NCBI RefSeq assembly: GCF_018224015.1
Contig: NZ_JAGPOT010000014.1
Span: 33,127-97,126, forward strand
Direction of reading: 5' to 3'
From: Pseudarthrobacter albicanus
Lineage (GTDB): Bacteria; Actinomycetota; Actinomycetes; Actinomycetales; Micrococcaceae
DNA: 64,000 bases
The notes under the pieces were generated by a model that saw only the letters and a program-made list of their open reading frames with translations, made no database searches and was not told the DNA's origin. Of the stretch, positions 34,948 to 42,908 are shown piece after piece (positions within the stretch are counted from its first letter, which is position 1; every line of letters begins with the position of its first letter). A program made the translations under genes and the position numbers.

Positions 34948-36882
34948 TCACCCGGCCCTGGTGAACGCCATATCCGCCAGGGCCCATTCATCCGGCGGCC
35001 CCTCGAAATCCTCCCAGGGATAGTCCTCACCGGGGGAGAGCAATTCGGCGACGGTGTTGACGTTCTTCGACAGCCATTCCTTCCACAGGATCCGCTCGAT
35101 CCGGTATTTGTGCTGCTGAGCGGCGACGGCTTCCATGACGCCGAAGTGCTCGGCCAGTTCCTTCAGCGACGTCGTGGACACCACAGACCAGGCCCGACTC
35201 TTATCCCGGGTCACCATGTTCCAGGCAGCCAACACCTCGAGGCTTTCACTGACTGCAGTGCGGGAAAGCCTCGTCAGTTGCACAAGTTCCGCGGTAGTCA
35301 GCCCGGGGGAGTGCTCCAAAGCCTCGTAGACGAAGGCCGCCGGCAGACCCAGTTCCCGGAACACCGGCCGTAGGGCGTGGATCTTCCCCTTGCGCCAGGA
35401 CAGATCCTCAGCCGCGGTCTTCACCCCTTCAGGCACCGTCAACATGTAGAGATCTCCCTTCGTTCCCCGGCCCTGCCCGACCAGGGTCACCAACGGATCA
35501 TTCTCGGCGCGCAGGGCTCTCAGGTGTGTGCCGACCGTCGTGTGGTCCAGGCCTGTCGCCACCGCAATGGACCGGTCGCCGAATTCGATGAACCGGGACT
35601 TCGTCTTGTGGGCTGCCTCCCCCAGCGCCCGCAACACCATCCTCCTGGCCAGCCCTGTCCTGGAATCGGCGTACCCAGGTTCTTTAAGCTTCAGCGCGTT
35701 TCTCCAAGTCCGGATGAACCGGTGTTCAACATCAGGATTAGACGAAACTGTATTCCCTTGTAGTCCCAGGGGCTGTGTATTTGGCTGGCTTGTGGGGGAT
35801 ATACGTGCAGTGTTCTTTCCTGCCTTGGATCCCGGGTTTTTCCGCAGGTATTCGACCGCTTTGATCCAGTCCCGCTTGAGTGCCGGGATGCGGTGGCGGG
35901 AGGCATAGCGGGCGTAGAAGGATGCGAGCCCTGGCCAGGTCCCCTGCAGCATCCGGCGTTCCACATCGGTCAGCTCCAGGCCGGCGGCCGCGGCCCCGGT
36001 GACGACTGCCTGGCGTGCCTCCGAATCGGAGGCGTACCGGTTGGCGTCGTAGAGACCGGTGAGCGCCATCTGCTGCATGGCCCGGGACATCCGGCCGGTC
36101 AGGTGAAGACCGCTGGGCGCTTCGCTGGTTGCGGGGGTGAAGGACTGTTCGAGACGCAGGGCCCGGACGGCGCCGATCTCCGCCTCCAGGTCAGCGTTCA
36201 TGGTGGCCCACACACCGGCTCCGTTCGGCCGGCGGGCAATGTCGTAGGCCATGGTCAGGCTCATGGCGAGTTCCTGGTGACCGCCGTGTTTGTGAGGGGA
36301 ACCGGGTGTGCGCATGCAACCGTGCAGAAGGTTCTGGTGCGGGGTCTTGTCCAGGCTCCGGTGGCGGGTGCCCAGAGCCTCGACGAGATCGCGCGCTTCC
36401 GAGAAGGTGACCCGCTTCTCCAGCGGGATGTAGACGTGGCGGCCGCCGTTGGGGGAGTAGTCCTCGATCCACCGGGCACCGCAGTTGTGCAGCCAGGTCT
36501 GGACTGCCCTCACGTCGGCTTCCACCCAGTCAACACCGGCTACAGAGGAGTCGAAGTCCAGGAAGATCGCGGCGCAGGTGCCGTCCTTGCCGAAGATACG
36601 GACGGCGGCAGGAAAGGTGGGAAGGGCCTCGGTCAGAGCACGCTCATGCTTCTGCGGGTACGTCTTTCCGGCGTCCCTAGAGAGACGGACCCGGGGCTGA
36701 CCTGCGAGAAGAGGCGCCAAGGCAGCCCACGCCTGGGCGGGGCTGTACGTAGAGGATGGCTCGCGCGACACGCCAGCGTCGTATATGGCTGGCAGCACGC
36801 GCGCATGCTGTTGTACGATGGCTTTGTTCCTGTCAGAGGGAATGAGTAAGGGCCGGTCCGCCAAGACCGGTTTGTAACACAA
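34948..36882 (-). CDS. Plasmid replication protein with AEP primase-like N-terminal domain
   Basis: 644 aa with a TTG start; a GTG 28 codons later is an alternative. The N-terminal third has archaeo-eukaryotic primase features: FLDFDSS (Asp 109, Asp 111), GGRHVYIPL (His 149) and a CMRTPGSPHK motif. The middle holds a helical region (LTDVERRMLQGTWPGL). The C-terminal part has two winged-helix units (RSIAVATGLDHTTVGTHLRAL and GLTTAELVQLTRLSRTAVSESLEVL). This suits an initiator that primes its own origin. The palindrome array downstream of it is the natural origin candidate. Confidence 0.82.
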   Translation of the reverse strand: MCYKPVLADRPLLIPSDRNKAIVQQHARVLPAIYDAGVSREPSSTYSPAQAWAALAPLLAGQPRVRLSRDAGKTYPQKHERALTEALPTFPAAVRIFGKDGTCAAIFLDFDSSVAGVDWVEADVRAVQTWLHNCGARWIEDYSPNGGRHVYIPLEKRVTFSEARDLVEALGTRHRSLDKTPHQNLLHGCMRTPGSPHKHGGHQELAMSLTMAYDIARRPNGAGVWATMNADLEAEIGAVRALRLEQSFTPATSEAPSGLHLTGRMSRAMQQMALTGLYDANRYASDSEARQAVVTGAAAAGLELTDVERRMLQGTWPGLASFYARYASRHRIPALKRDWIKAVEYLRKNPGSKAGKNTARISPTSQPNTQPLGLQGNTVSSNPDVEHRFIRTWRNALKLKEPGYADSRTGLARRMVLRALGEAAHKTKSRFIEFGDRSIAVATGLDHTTVGTHLRALRAENDPLVTLVGQGRGTKGDLYMLTVPEGVKTAAEDLSWRKGKIHALRPVFRELGLPAAFVYEALEHSPGLTTAELVQLTRLSRTAVSESLEVLAAWNMVTRDKSRAWSVVSTTSLKELAEHFGVMEAVAAQQHKYRIERILWKEWLSKNVNTVAELLSPGEDYPWEDFEGPPDEWALADMAFTRAG

Positions 36883-36961
36883 CGGAAGCCCTGCGAAGGA
36901 CTTCCAAACGATTTACGATCTGTCAGCCGGCAAGCATCCCGGATCGTGAATCTCAAGCTTC

Positions 36962-36990
36962 GAAGGCCCGCCTAGTGCGGGCCTTCCACT
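36962..36990 (+). terminator. Terminator-like hairpin in the replication-gene leader
   Basis: GAAGGCCCGC pairs perfectly with GCGGGCCTTC around a five-base loop, then CACTTTT on the + strand. It would end a rightward transcript running antisense through the leader of the leftward replication gene. A second small hairpin (CCGGTC/GACCGG then TTT) lies at 36854-36873. Confidence 0.65.
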
Positions 36991-36991
36991 T

Positions 36992-37222
36992 TTAAGAAGC
37001 TAAGCGGCCAAGAGGCAACTCCTCCTGCTGGATTAGTGAGTGAAGGTTAGTGTTCGCGAGGCGTGCGTCGACCAAATCGGACAGCCAGTCACTGACATAC
37101 TGGTAGCCCTCTGCTTTTGCAACGAGGTCCATTGCATCTGCTTTGGGGGTAGCGATGCGGAATCCGACGAATTTGCGGTCACCTTTGGAGCGCCGGCCAC
37201 TACGGTTTACTGGAGCCATCAT
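36992..37222 (-). CDS. Small plasmid protein, ribbon-helix-helix-like
   Basis: 76 aa. Basic N terminus (NRSGRRSKGDRKFVGFRI) followed by helix-turn patterns (KADAMDLVAKAEGYQYVSDWLSDLVD) as in small Arc/CopG-type DNA-binding proteins. Lies upstream of the replication gene on the same strand, separated by the hairpin. A copy-number regulator is a reasonable inference. Confidence 0.65.
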   Translation of the reverse strand: MMAPVNRSGRRSKGDRKFVGFRIATPKADAMDLVAKAEGYQYVSDWLSDLVDARLANTNLHSLIQQEELPLGRLAS

Positions 37223-37575
37223 CCCTGTCCTTTGAACTCAGTGGCTGAAGGCCACCGTTACTTCAATAGATTGGTCGGACCAAACATCTCACGGTCCTAA
37301 GGGCGGAATACCGTCCATTCCGGTCCTTCTGAAATTGAAGCTATCACCGCGATGCCGTATGTCCCGGTATTGAAACTGAAACACCCTCGGTGTGTTGAAA
37401 CAGAAACATGTACGTCCGAATCGCAAAACCGCACAGGAAGGGGCGGCGCTGATCCGGTGTACTCGTCGGCCGAGCGTAGTAGGTGCAATTTGGGTGATGT
37501 GCCCGCCCTCTGGGCGTGACACGTGCCATCGAGTGGCAAGCGAGTTGCGGGCGCCTCCAACATGGCAGAGCCCTG
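37223..37575. other. Non-coding gap before the enoyl reductase end
   Basis: No gene supported; several overlapping short frames have no ribosome site or motif. A hairpin AACACC/GGTGT lies near 37380-37400 inside AAAC-rich sequence and could serve as terminator of the leftward enoyl reductase operon. Confidence 0.5.
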
Positions 37576-38343
37576 TCACATCCCCATGATGTGGTAGCCG
37601 CCATCGACGTGAATAATTTCGCCGGTGGTGGCTGGGAACCAATCGGAGAGCAGCGCTATAACTGCCTTGGCCACAGGCTGCAGGTCAGTCCGATCCCAGC
37701 CCAGGGGCGCACGGCTTTCCCATACTCCGTCTGTACTCTCGATTCCGTCGATGGCTGCGACCGTGAAATTGTCCAAGGGTCCGCACGCCACCAGGTTAGT
37801 TCGGATCTTCCGCGCGCCGAGGTGGTAGGCGAGGTACCTGTTGGTGGATTCATAGGTGGCTTTAGCCACTCCAGCCCAGCCATAAATAGGCCATACCGGC
37901 GTTCCGTCGAGGGTGACGCCGACAATGCTGGCCCCGTCGTTGAGTACGGGGAGGCAGGCTTTGGTGACGGCTTGGAGTGACGCGCCGGAGACTTGAAGAC
38001 TCGTAGATAGGTCGTCCCAGTCCGCTGTCATAAAGCCGGCGCCGACGGCTTCTGGTTTGCTGGCAGAGATGCAGTGGATGATGCCATCCAGGCTGTCTGT
38101 GTGCTCCAGGATCCTGCTGTGCAGCGAGTCAAGATCTTTCTGGCTGGTGGCGTCCAGCTCCAGAACCGGACCGGGGGAGGGGAGCCGCTGAACTATTTTT
38201 TGAGTGATTTTGGAACGGCGTCCGAAGCCCGTGAAGATCAGGGAGGCGCCTTCTCGTTGTGCGAGCTCGGCCGCTGCGTAGGCGATGCTGCGCTCTGTGA
38301 AAATACCGGTGACGAGTATTGTCTTTCCATCCATGATTCCCAT
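37576..38343 (-). CDS. InhA/FabI-like enoyl-[acyl carrier protein] reductase
   Basis: 255 aa. Closest by eye to mycobacterial InhA: DGKTILVTGIFTERSIA at the start, Tyr 154 and Lys 161 in PIYGWAGVAK, NLVACGPL and LLSDWFPATTGEIIHVDGG at the end. It should reduce trans-2-enoyl-ACP with NADH. InhA inhibitor/NADH pocket positions differ: Ser94 is Cys 91, Gly96 is Ser 93, Phe97 is Ala 94, Phe149 is Leu 145. It starts at the base after the PAS-like protein stop. A plasmid copy apart from other FAS-II genes is unusual. Confidence 0.9.
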   Translation of the reverse strand: MGIMDGKTILVTGIFTERSIAYAAAELAQREGASLIFTGFGRRSKITQKIVQRLPSPGPVLELDATSQKDLDSLHSRILEHTDSLDGIIHCISASKPEAVGAGFMTADWDDLSTSLQVSGASLQAVTKACLPVLNDGASIVGVTLDGTPVWPIYGWAGVAKATYESTNRYLAYHLGARKIRTNLVACGPLDNFTVAAIDGIESTDGVWESRAPLGWDRTDLQPVAKAVIALLSDWFPATTGEIIHVDGGYHIMGM

Positions 38344-39438
38344 TTATGCTCCTTGTCCGGCAGGTACCAGGCTCGTCATGAGATAGCGGCTCTGACCGTC
38401 GATGGAACCGATCGGCGCTACAGCAACGGCGAATTCCTGCCACGTTTCGGCGGTGGTCCTGAGCCGCACACTCGCAGATGACTCGGGCCCTACACGGCCT
38501 GCGGCTGCCGCTGCGAGGTGATGCTCGAAGCTGAACTTGTCGTCAGGGTGGGCTAGAGCTGCCAGGTTTCCTTCAAAGTCCGGGAGGAGTCCGAAGTCCG
38601 CCCATCTGCTGGAGGTCCGGAACGTCACTTCCTGTTGCATGTCGATGGCGGCAAAGGCCCGGTCGGCTGCCAATGCGAAGAGCGCTTCAGTCACCAGGCC
38701 GGCCGAGACGGGCGAGAGGCCCGGAGTGACGAGTTTCGTAGGGGAGTCCACTTCACGGCTGAAACCGCGCAGCATGATTGCCTCGGGATAATCGGGGTCG
38801 TCATAGGCCCGGGCCGACAGGGCGATCTGCTTCTTACCCGGGCTGGCGCTTCCGTAGCCGTAGACGACCTCGTAGGACAGCAGGTGCCGGCTGCGGTTGT
38901 TGACGGAGATGCCGCTGTCGATCACCAGCTTGATGGTGTCTCGGTCTTTAGTGGAGATGAGCTTGGCCAGCCATTCGCCGGCAGGTCCGCGCTTGCTTTC
39001 GACGGTGGCAGGTTCGATTCCATAGATCTTAAAGAGATTGGCGTCCCACAGTGAGGAGTCGTCGCCCACGTTCTTCCCGGTTTGCTTGCAGACCCGCCAC
39101 TGCCACGCGCCCAGGAGCGGGGCGTCGGGGATCCGGTGCCCGGGGTGTTCGAATATTCCATAGGCACCCACAATTTGCTTGCCGTCCGGAGACACGACGG
39201 GCTTGGCTATGACGGCAAATTCAGCCGACCCGTAGCGGACGATGCCCTCGAAGGCCTCACCTGAGGAGAGTGTCGTCCGGAGTTTGTCGAACAGAACCGT
39301 CCTGGTCCGTTCGTCCAGCCAGTTCCTTGGGCTGATGCCCGGATGGTTTTCGGTGCCGACGGCCAGCAGGGACACTCCGTCCTGCGTGGTATCCAGGACG
39401 ACCCAGCGTCCTTTTGCATCGATCTCTTGCTTAGACAC
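38344..39438 (-). CDS. PAS-like sensor protein (DUF5593-like)
   Basis: 364 aa, GTG start overlapping the upstream HTH gene by eight bases. The N-terminal 110 residues and the central LLGAWQWRVC...WDANLFKIYGIEP block look like PAS folds (WQWR and LFKIYGI are PAS hallmarks). A later segment (ADRAFAAIDMQQEVTF...LAALAHPDDKFSFEHHL) is a second PAS-type region. No kinase, cyclase or DNA-binding domain follows. Possibly senses an acyl or redox signal for the adjacent regulator. Confidence 0.72.
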   Translation of the reverse strand: MSKQEIDAKGRWVVLDTTQDGVSLLAVGTENHPGISPRNWLDERTRTVLFDKLRTTLSSGEAFEGIVRYGSAEFAVIAKPVVSPDGKQIVGAYGIFEHPGHRIPDAPLLGAWQWRVCKQTGKNVGDDSSLWDANLFKIYGIEPATVESKRGPAGEWLAKLISTKDRDTIKLVIDSGISVNNRSRHLLSYEVVYGYGSASPGKKQIALSARAYDDPDYPEAIMLRGFSREVDSPTKLVTPGLSPVSAGLVTEALFALAADRAFAAIDMQQEVTFRTSSRWADFGLLPDFEGNLAALAHPDDKFSFEHHLAAAAAGRVGPESSASVRLRTTAETWQEFAVAVAPIGSIDGQSRYLMTSLVPAGQGA

Positions 39439-39727
39439 GGATAGCCCTTCGTCGCTGGCATGGGGATTCTGTTACCGAAGGCGTTAACGGCTCGCCAAAG
39501 AAAGAGCTCAGATGAACGCCCAGGTGGACGTGCCCGTCAATGGTTCTCACAATTCCGGCTGCTTCCAGCGTGGAAAGTTCATGAGTGACGACGGAGAGAC
39601 ATAGCTCAAGTCCCTCAGCAATCTCCTCGGGCCGCTGCGGAACCTGAAGGAGGTTCAACGCGCGCAGAATCCGGAGGGACGGGGTTGAAGCTGCGGCGCA
39701 TACGGCATTGAGTGCATCGGGGTGCAT
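39431..39727 (-). CDS. Winged-helix regulator, ArsR-like
   Basis: 98 aa from the ATG at 39727; the frame stays open further upstream but lacks sense. Core HTH: ALNAVCAAASTPSLRILRALNL, RPEEIAEGLELCLSVVTHELSTLEAAGIV, then a wing (VRTIDGHVHLGVHL). First gene of the HTH, PAS, enoyl-reductase operon, divergent from the ketoreductase gene at 39857, so it probably controls both directions. Confidence 0.78.
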   Translation of the reverse strand: MHPDALNAVCAAASTPSLRILRALNLLQVPQRPEEIAEGLELCLSVVTHELSTLEAAGIVRTIDGHVHLGVHLSSFFGEPLTPSVTESPCQRRRAIRV

Positions 39728-39856
39728 GACTTTAAGCCCTAACAAATCGAGGGTTGGAAGCCAGCACACCACTGTCCAGCAGCACACTTGAGGTATGGGA
39801 GATATAGGCCTGCGGAGTCGCCGGGCCACTCTGGACCCTACCTGTAGAGTGCAGGC

Positions 39857-40573
39857 GTGGGCAAGTTTATGGTTGAGTCGCCGGTGGCATTTGTAATTGG
39901 AGCATCCCGGGGGATTGGTGAAGCAACTACCAGGCGTTTCCTGGAAGAGGGTTACGCCGTAGCCGGCACCCACCGCGGAAGCGGCGTAGCGGACGGTGTC
40001 CACGGAATCGAGTGCGACGTGACGGATACACCTGCGTTGAAGGCAGCTTTCAAGGAAATAGCGGCCACCTTCGGACGGCTCGACACCGTGGTCTATAACG
40101 CCGGGGTTGCCCGTCAAGATCTTCTCATTCGGATGCGTGACGAAGACTTGCGATCAGTCATGGAAACGAACCTTTTCGGGGCTTTTACCAGCGTCCAGGA
40201 ATCGTTGAAATACATGGGACGGGCTCGTTCCGGATCCATTGTGCTCATCTCCTCTGAATCATCCCGGACCGGGATTCCCGGCTCTGCTCACTACACATCA
40301 TCGAAGGCTGCACTTGATGGCCTGGTGCGCTCTGCTATGTGGGAGGCCGGTCCGCGTGGAATCCGGATCAATGTCGTCGCCCCTGGCCCCACCAAGACCG
40401 ACATGCTGGCCAAGGTCGATGCGGCTGACATGGCAAGGCTTATTGAAAGATCGCCGCTGAGGCGGATAGCGGAGCCGGATGAAATCGCAGACGCCATTTA
40501 CAAGGTCAGCACGCTGACGTACCTGACCGGCGCTCTCATTCCTGTCACAGGCGGCGAAGGTCTGGGGTACTAG
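39857..40573 (+). CDS. FabG/MabA-like 3-oxoacyl-[ACP] reductase (SDR)
   Basis: 238 aa with a GTG start at 39857; an ATG at 39869 is an alternative. Classical SDR: GASRGIGEA at residues 15-23, NAG at 81-83, Asn 105, Ser 132/133, Tyr 146 and Lys 150. Length and the VTGGEGLGY ending fit FabG/MabA. Divergent from the HTH-PAS-enoyl reductase operon; the two reductases would carry out both reductive steps of fatty acid elongation. Other FAS-II genes are absent. Confidence 0.88.
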   Translation: MGKFMVESPVAFVIGASRGIGEATTRRFLEEGYAVAGTHRGSGVADGVHGIECDVTDTPALKAAFKEIAATFGRLDTVVYNAGVARQDLLIRMRDEDLRSVMETNLFGAFTSVQESLKYMGRARSGSIVLISSESSRTGIPGSAHYTSSKAALDGLVRSAMWEAGPRGIRINVVAPGPTKTDMLAKVDAADMARLIERSPLRRIAEPDEIADAIYKVSTLTYLTGALIPVTGGEGLGY

Positions 40574-40935
40574 CCTTCCTGCGCGTCCTGCCCGGGAAGG
40601 GTTTTCAGGTCAATGCCAAGGAATTCGTAAAGCGCCTTCGCCATCCCGTTGTACTTGTCCTGGTTGACTTCCCACCTCGTAGATCGGCCTACGCGCTCAC
40701 CGCGCGGAGGGTCCCCGATCAGGATCCCGAGGTCTTCAAGCTGATCGAGATTTCTGCCCACCAGGCTGCTGTCCAGGGAGAGCTGCTTGATCAGCGTCGC
40801 CCGGAGTGTCGGCCCCTGCGTGTAGAGATATCCAACGATAGCCAGGCGGGCCGGGGTGCTAATAACCCTCTGGGCCAAGAGGAGATCCTCTGACCAGTTC
40901 TCCTCGGGAAGGGCGTATTTAGGCACGCCCCCCAT
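40570..40935 (-). CDS. Winged-helix transcriptional regulator, MarR/ArsR-like
   Basis: 121 aa from the ATG at 40935, chosen for the AGGGG site five bases upstream; GTG at 40989 and ATG at 40962 are alternatives giving up to 139 aa. HTH region: AQRVISTPARLAIVGYLYTQG, LIKQLSLDSSLVGRNLDQLEDLGIL, then a basic wing. Convergent with the FabG-like gene, their stops overlap by four bases. Direct repeats AATGC(G/A)TTTAA lie upstream as candidate operators. Confidence 0.8.
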   Translation of the reverse strand: MGGVPKYALPEENWSEDLLLAQRVISTPARLAIVGYLYTQGPTLRATLIKQLSLDSSLVGRNLDQLEDLGILIGDPPRGERVGRSTRWEVNQDKYNGMAKALYEFLGIDLKTLPGQDAQEG

Positions 40936-41001
40936 TTTGCCCCTAAACAACACCATTTTCATACTTGTTTCGCATTCATCGACACTCACATACCCTTCAT
41001 C

Positions 41002-41037
41002 AATGCGTTTAACACCTTGCTGAATGCATTTAATGCA
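41002..41037. promoter_or_regulatory. Candidate operator: direct repeats 21 bases apart
   Basis: AATGCGTTTAA (41002) and AATGCATTTAA (41023) are spaced exactly two helical turns, and the second is part of the dyad TGCATT-T-AATGCA. They lie upstream of the winged-helix gene. Confidence 0.6.
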
Positions 41038-41039
41038 CT

Positions 41040-41305
41040 GATCATGCTATATTTTAGGCACTGATGAAGGCATTAAGCGAGTTCCTAACCCGTGCTGGTC
41101 TTCCCTGCCTCCTGCTCCCGGGAGGGAGGCGCGGCTCGTTCTTCCGAGTCCATCGGCCGACCAGGTAGTTCAAGTGATGTCAGGGGGGGAGATAACGGAT
41201 GGTTCAGCCGAGTTCGCTGATTGGGATTTCCCATGTGAAGGGAGCAACGGAATCCGTAAACCCTGGTCGCGTCGGGGCCCCTCGCGGGGAGTCGAGGGAA
41301 ACGGT
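41040..41305 (+). other. Long leader before the conjugation operon
   Basis: No gene in about 265 bases. Several stem-forming segments (CCTCGCGGGGAG...CGAGGG; GGGATTTCCCATG) suggest a structured 5' leader before the cell-wall hydrolase gene. I could not match it to a known riboswitch with confidence. Confidence 0.4.
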
Positions 41306-42358
41306 ATGAAGTCGAAGGGAATGTTGCTGGGCGCAGCATTGGCAGTGCCTTCTCTATTCTTCGGACTCCTCTTTTCGATTGTCGTATTGTTCCAATCCAC
41401 CCCCGCTGCAGCGGGCTGCGGACCTGGTGCAAGCACCGTTGCCGCCTCGGGCCTCGCGAAGGTTTCGGGCTATTCCACCGAGCAGCTGACCAACGCCACG
41501 GCCATCATCAACGCCGGGAAGAGCCTGAACCTGCCGTTGAAGGGACAGATGGTCAGCGTCATGGTGGCACTGGGGGAGTCCGGGCTGAAAGTGCTGGACT
41601 ACGGCGACGGCGCCGGCCCCGATTCCCGGGGCTTGTTCCAGCAGCGGGACAACGGTGCCTGGGGTTCCTTTGCGGACCGGATGGACCCGGCCAGAAGTGC
41701 CGGGAACTTCATGAAGGCCCTGCAGAGGGTGGCCGGCTGGGAGCAGCTGGAGCCGACGATCGCCGCCAACCGGGTCCAGCGCAACGCGGATCCGTATCAC
41801 TACCAGCGTTATTGGCAGCCGGCCATGGATCTCGTCACCGCTCTCGCCCACGTCAAGGTCTCCGGGACCCGGGGCTGCGCACTGCCGGGCCGGTCCGGTG
41901 TGGGCGATGACCTGCCCTGGGCCAACGCCGCCATCTACCAGCCGAGCGCGCTGGGAATGTTCAACCGGGAGTGTGTGGACTTCGCCCTGTGGCGGGTGAA
42001 CCAGCAGCTCGGCGGCACCGCGGCCCCATACAGGATTCTGAACAGCACCTTCCGGCCGGACGGCGTGAATCTCGGTTCGGCGCTGTCCTGGCGGGATGGC
42101 TGGAACGCCCGCGGCTGGCCCACCGGCCCGACGCCCCGGGTCGGGGCGGTCGTCTGGTACGCCCCGGGAGCCGGGGGAGCGGACCCCACCTACGGCCACG
42201 TGGCCGTCGTGAAGGCCGTCAATGCCGACGGCAGCTACCTGGAGGAGGGCTACAACGGCAACCCCGCCCCGGAGGACCACAGGTACTACACCCGCACCGT
42301 GAACAACGATGTGCCCAGCGCGTTCCTGTACGTGCCAGGTTCGGAGGAGAAGAAGTGA
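41306..42358 (+). CDS. Membrane-anchored cell-wall hydrolase with CHAP domain (conjugation)
   Basis: 350 aa from the ATG after a GAGGGAA site. One N-terminal membrane helix (about residues 5-28), a lytic-transglycosylase-like segment (LGESGLKVLDYGD...GLFQQRDNGAWGS) at about 90-130, and a C-terminal CHAP amidase domain with the catalytic Cys in NRECVDFALWRV and His in YGHVAVV. Such enzymes open peptidoglycan for the conjugation channel in Gram-positive hosts. It heads the long transfer operon. Confidence 0.9.
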   Translation: MKSKGMLLGAALAVPSLFFGLLFSIVVLFQSTPAAAGCGPGASTVAASGLAKVSGYSTEQLTNATAIINAGKSLNLPLKGQMVSVMVALGESGLKVLDYGDGAGPDSRGLFQQRDNGAWGSFADRMDPARSAGNFMKALQRVAGWEQLEPTIAANRVQRNADPYHYQRYWQPAMDLVTALAHVKVSGTRGCALPGRSGVGDDLPWANAAIYQPSALGMFNRECVDFALWRVNQQLGGTAAPYRILNSTFRPDGVNLGSALSWRDGWNARGWPTGPTPRVGAVVWYAPGAGGADPTYGHVAVVKAVNADGSYLEEGYNGNPAPEDHRYYTRTVNNDVPSAFLYVPGSEEKK

Positions 42359-42873
42359 AACGCACCCTGACAGCCCTGGCCGCCGTCCTGCTGTGCGCCG
42401 CGTGCGCCCCGGCGGCCACCACCGGCCCGGCCTCATCACCGGCCACGGCTTCGGCCAGTCCGTCGGCTCCGGTCTCGCTGAGCGCCGGGGGCAGGTCACA
42501 GGTACCGGGCGGGACCGTTCCGCCCACGTCGGGCATTGCCTGGGATGAGGAGAGCAAGACGGAGGCCGCCGAGGTCGCGACCCGGGCCATGGCCGATTAC
42601 GCCCGTCCCCAGGCAGAGGCCACGCAGTGGGCGAACGACTTCGCCCGCTGGCTCACCCCGCAGGCCACGGCCGACTACTCCACAGTGGATCCGGGCAACA
42701 AACCCGCCTTCCGGGTGACCGGGCGGGCGACGCTGGCCGTGGATGAATCCAACGGCTACGGCGTCACCGTCACGGTCCCAACCGATGCCGGCCGCTACGC
42801 CCTCCAGCTGCTACGCACCTCCAAAGACTCCACCTGGAAGGTCAACCGGCTCACCCCGCCGGCTGACCGATAA
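42355..42873 (+). CDS. Conjugation-associated lipoprotein
   Basis: 172 aa, GTG start overlapping the hydrolase stop. N-terminal signal ending LLCAAC gives a lipobox, then a Ser/Ala/Pro-rich linker, then a compact domain (EVATRAMADYARP...WANDFARWLTPQATADY...VTVTVPTDAGRYALQLL) like the VirB8/TcpC-type folds seen in mobile elements. Likely anchored outside the membrane near the transfer channel. Confidence 0.75.
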   Translation: MKRTLTALAAVLLCAACAPAATTGPASSPATASASPSAPVSLSAGGRSQVPGGTVPPTSGIAWDEESKTEAAEVATRAMADYARPQAEATQWANDFARWLTPQATADYSTVDPGNKPAFRVTGRATLAVDESNGYGVTVTVPTDAGRYALQLLRTSKDSTWKVNRLTPPADR

Positions 42874-42908
42874 CCCAAACCACCCCGCTCCAGAAAAGGA
42901 AGAAGCTC

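Noticed and set aside
37289..37642. 117-codon minus-strand frame after the enoyl reductase
   Set aside because: Overlaps the reductase end, lacks motif and start signal.
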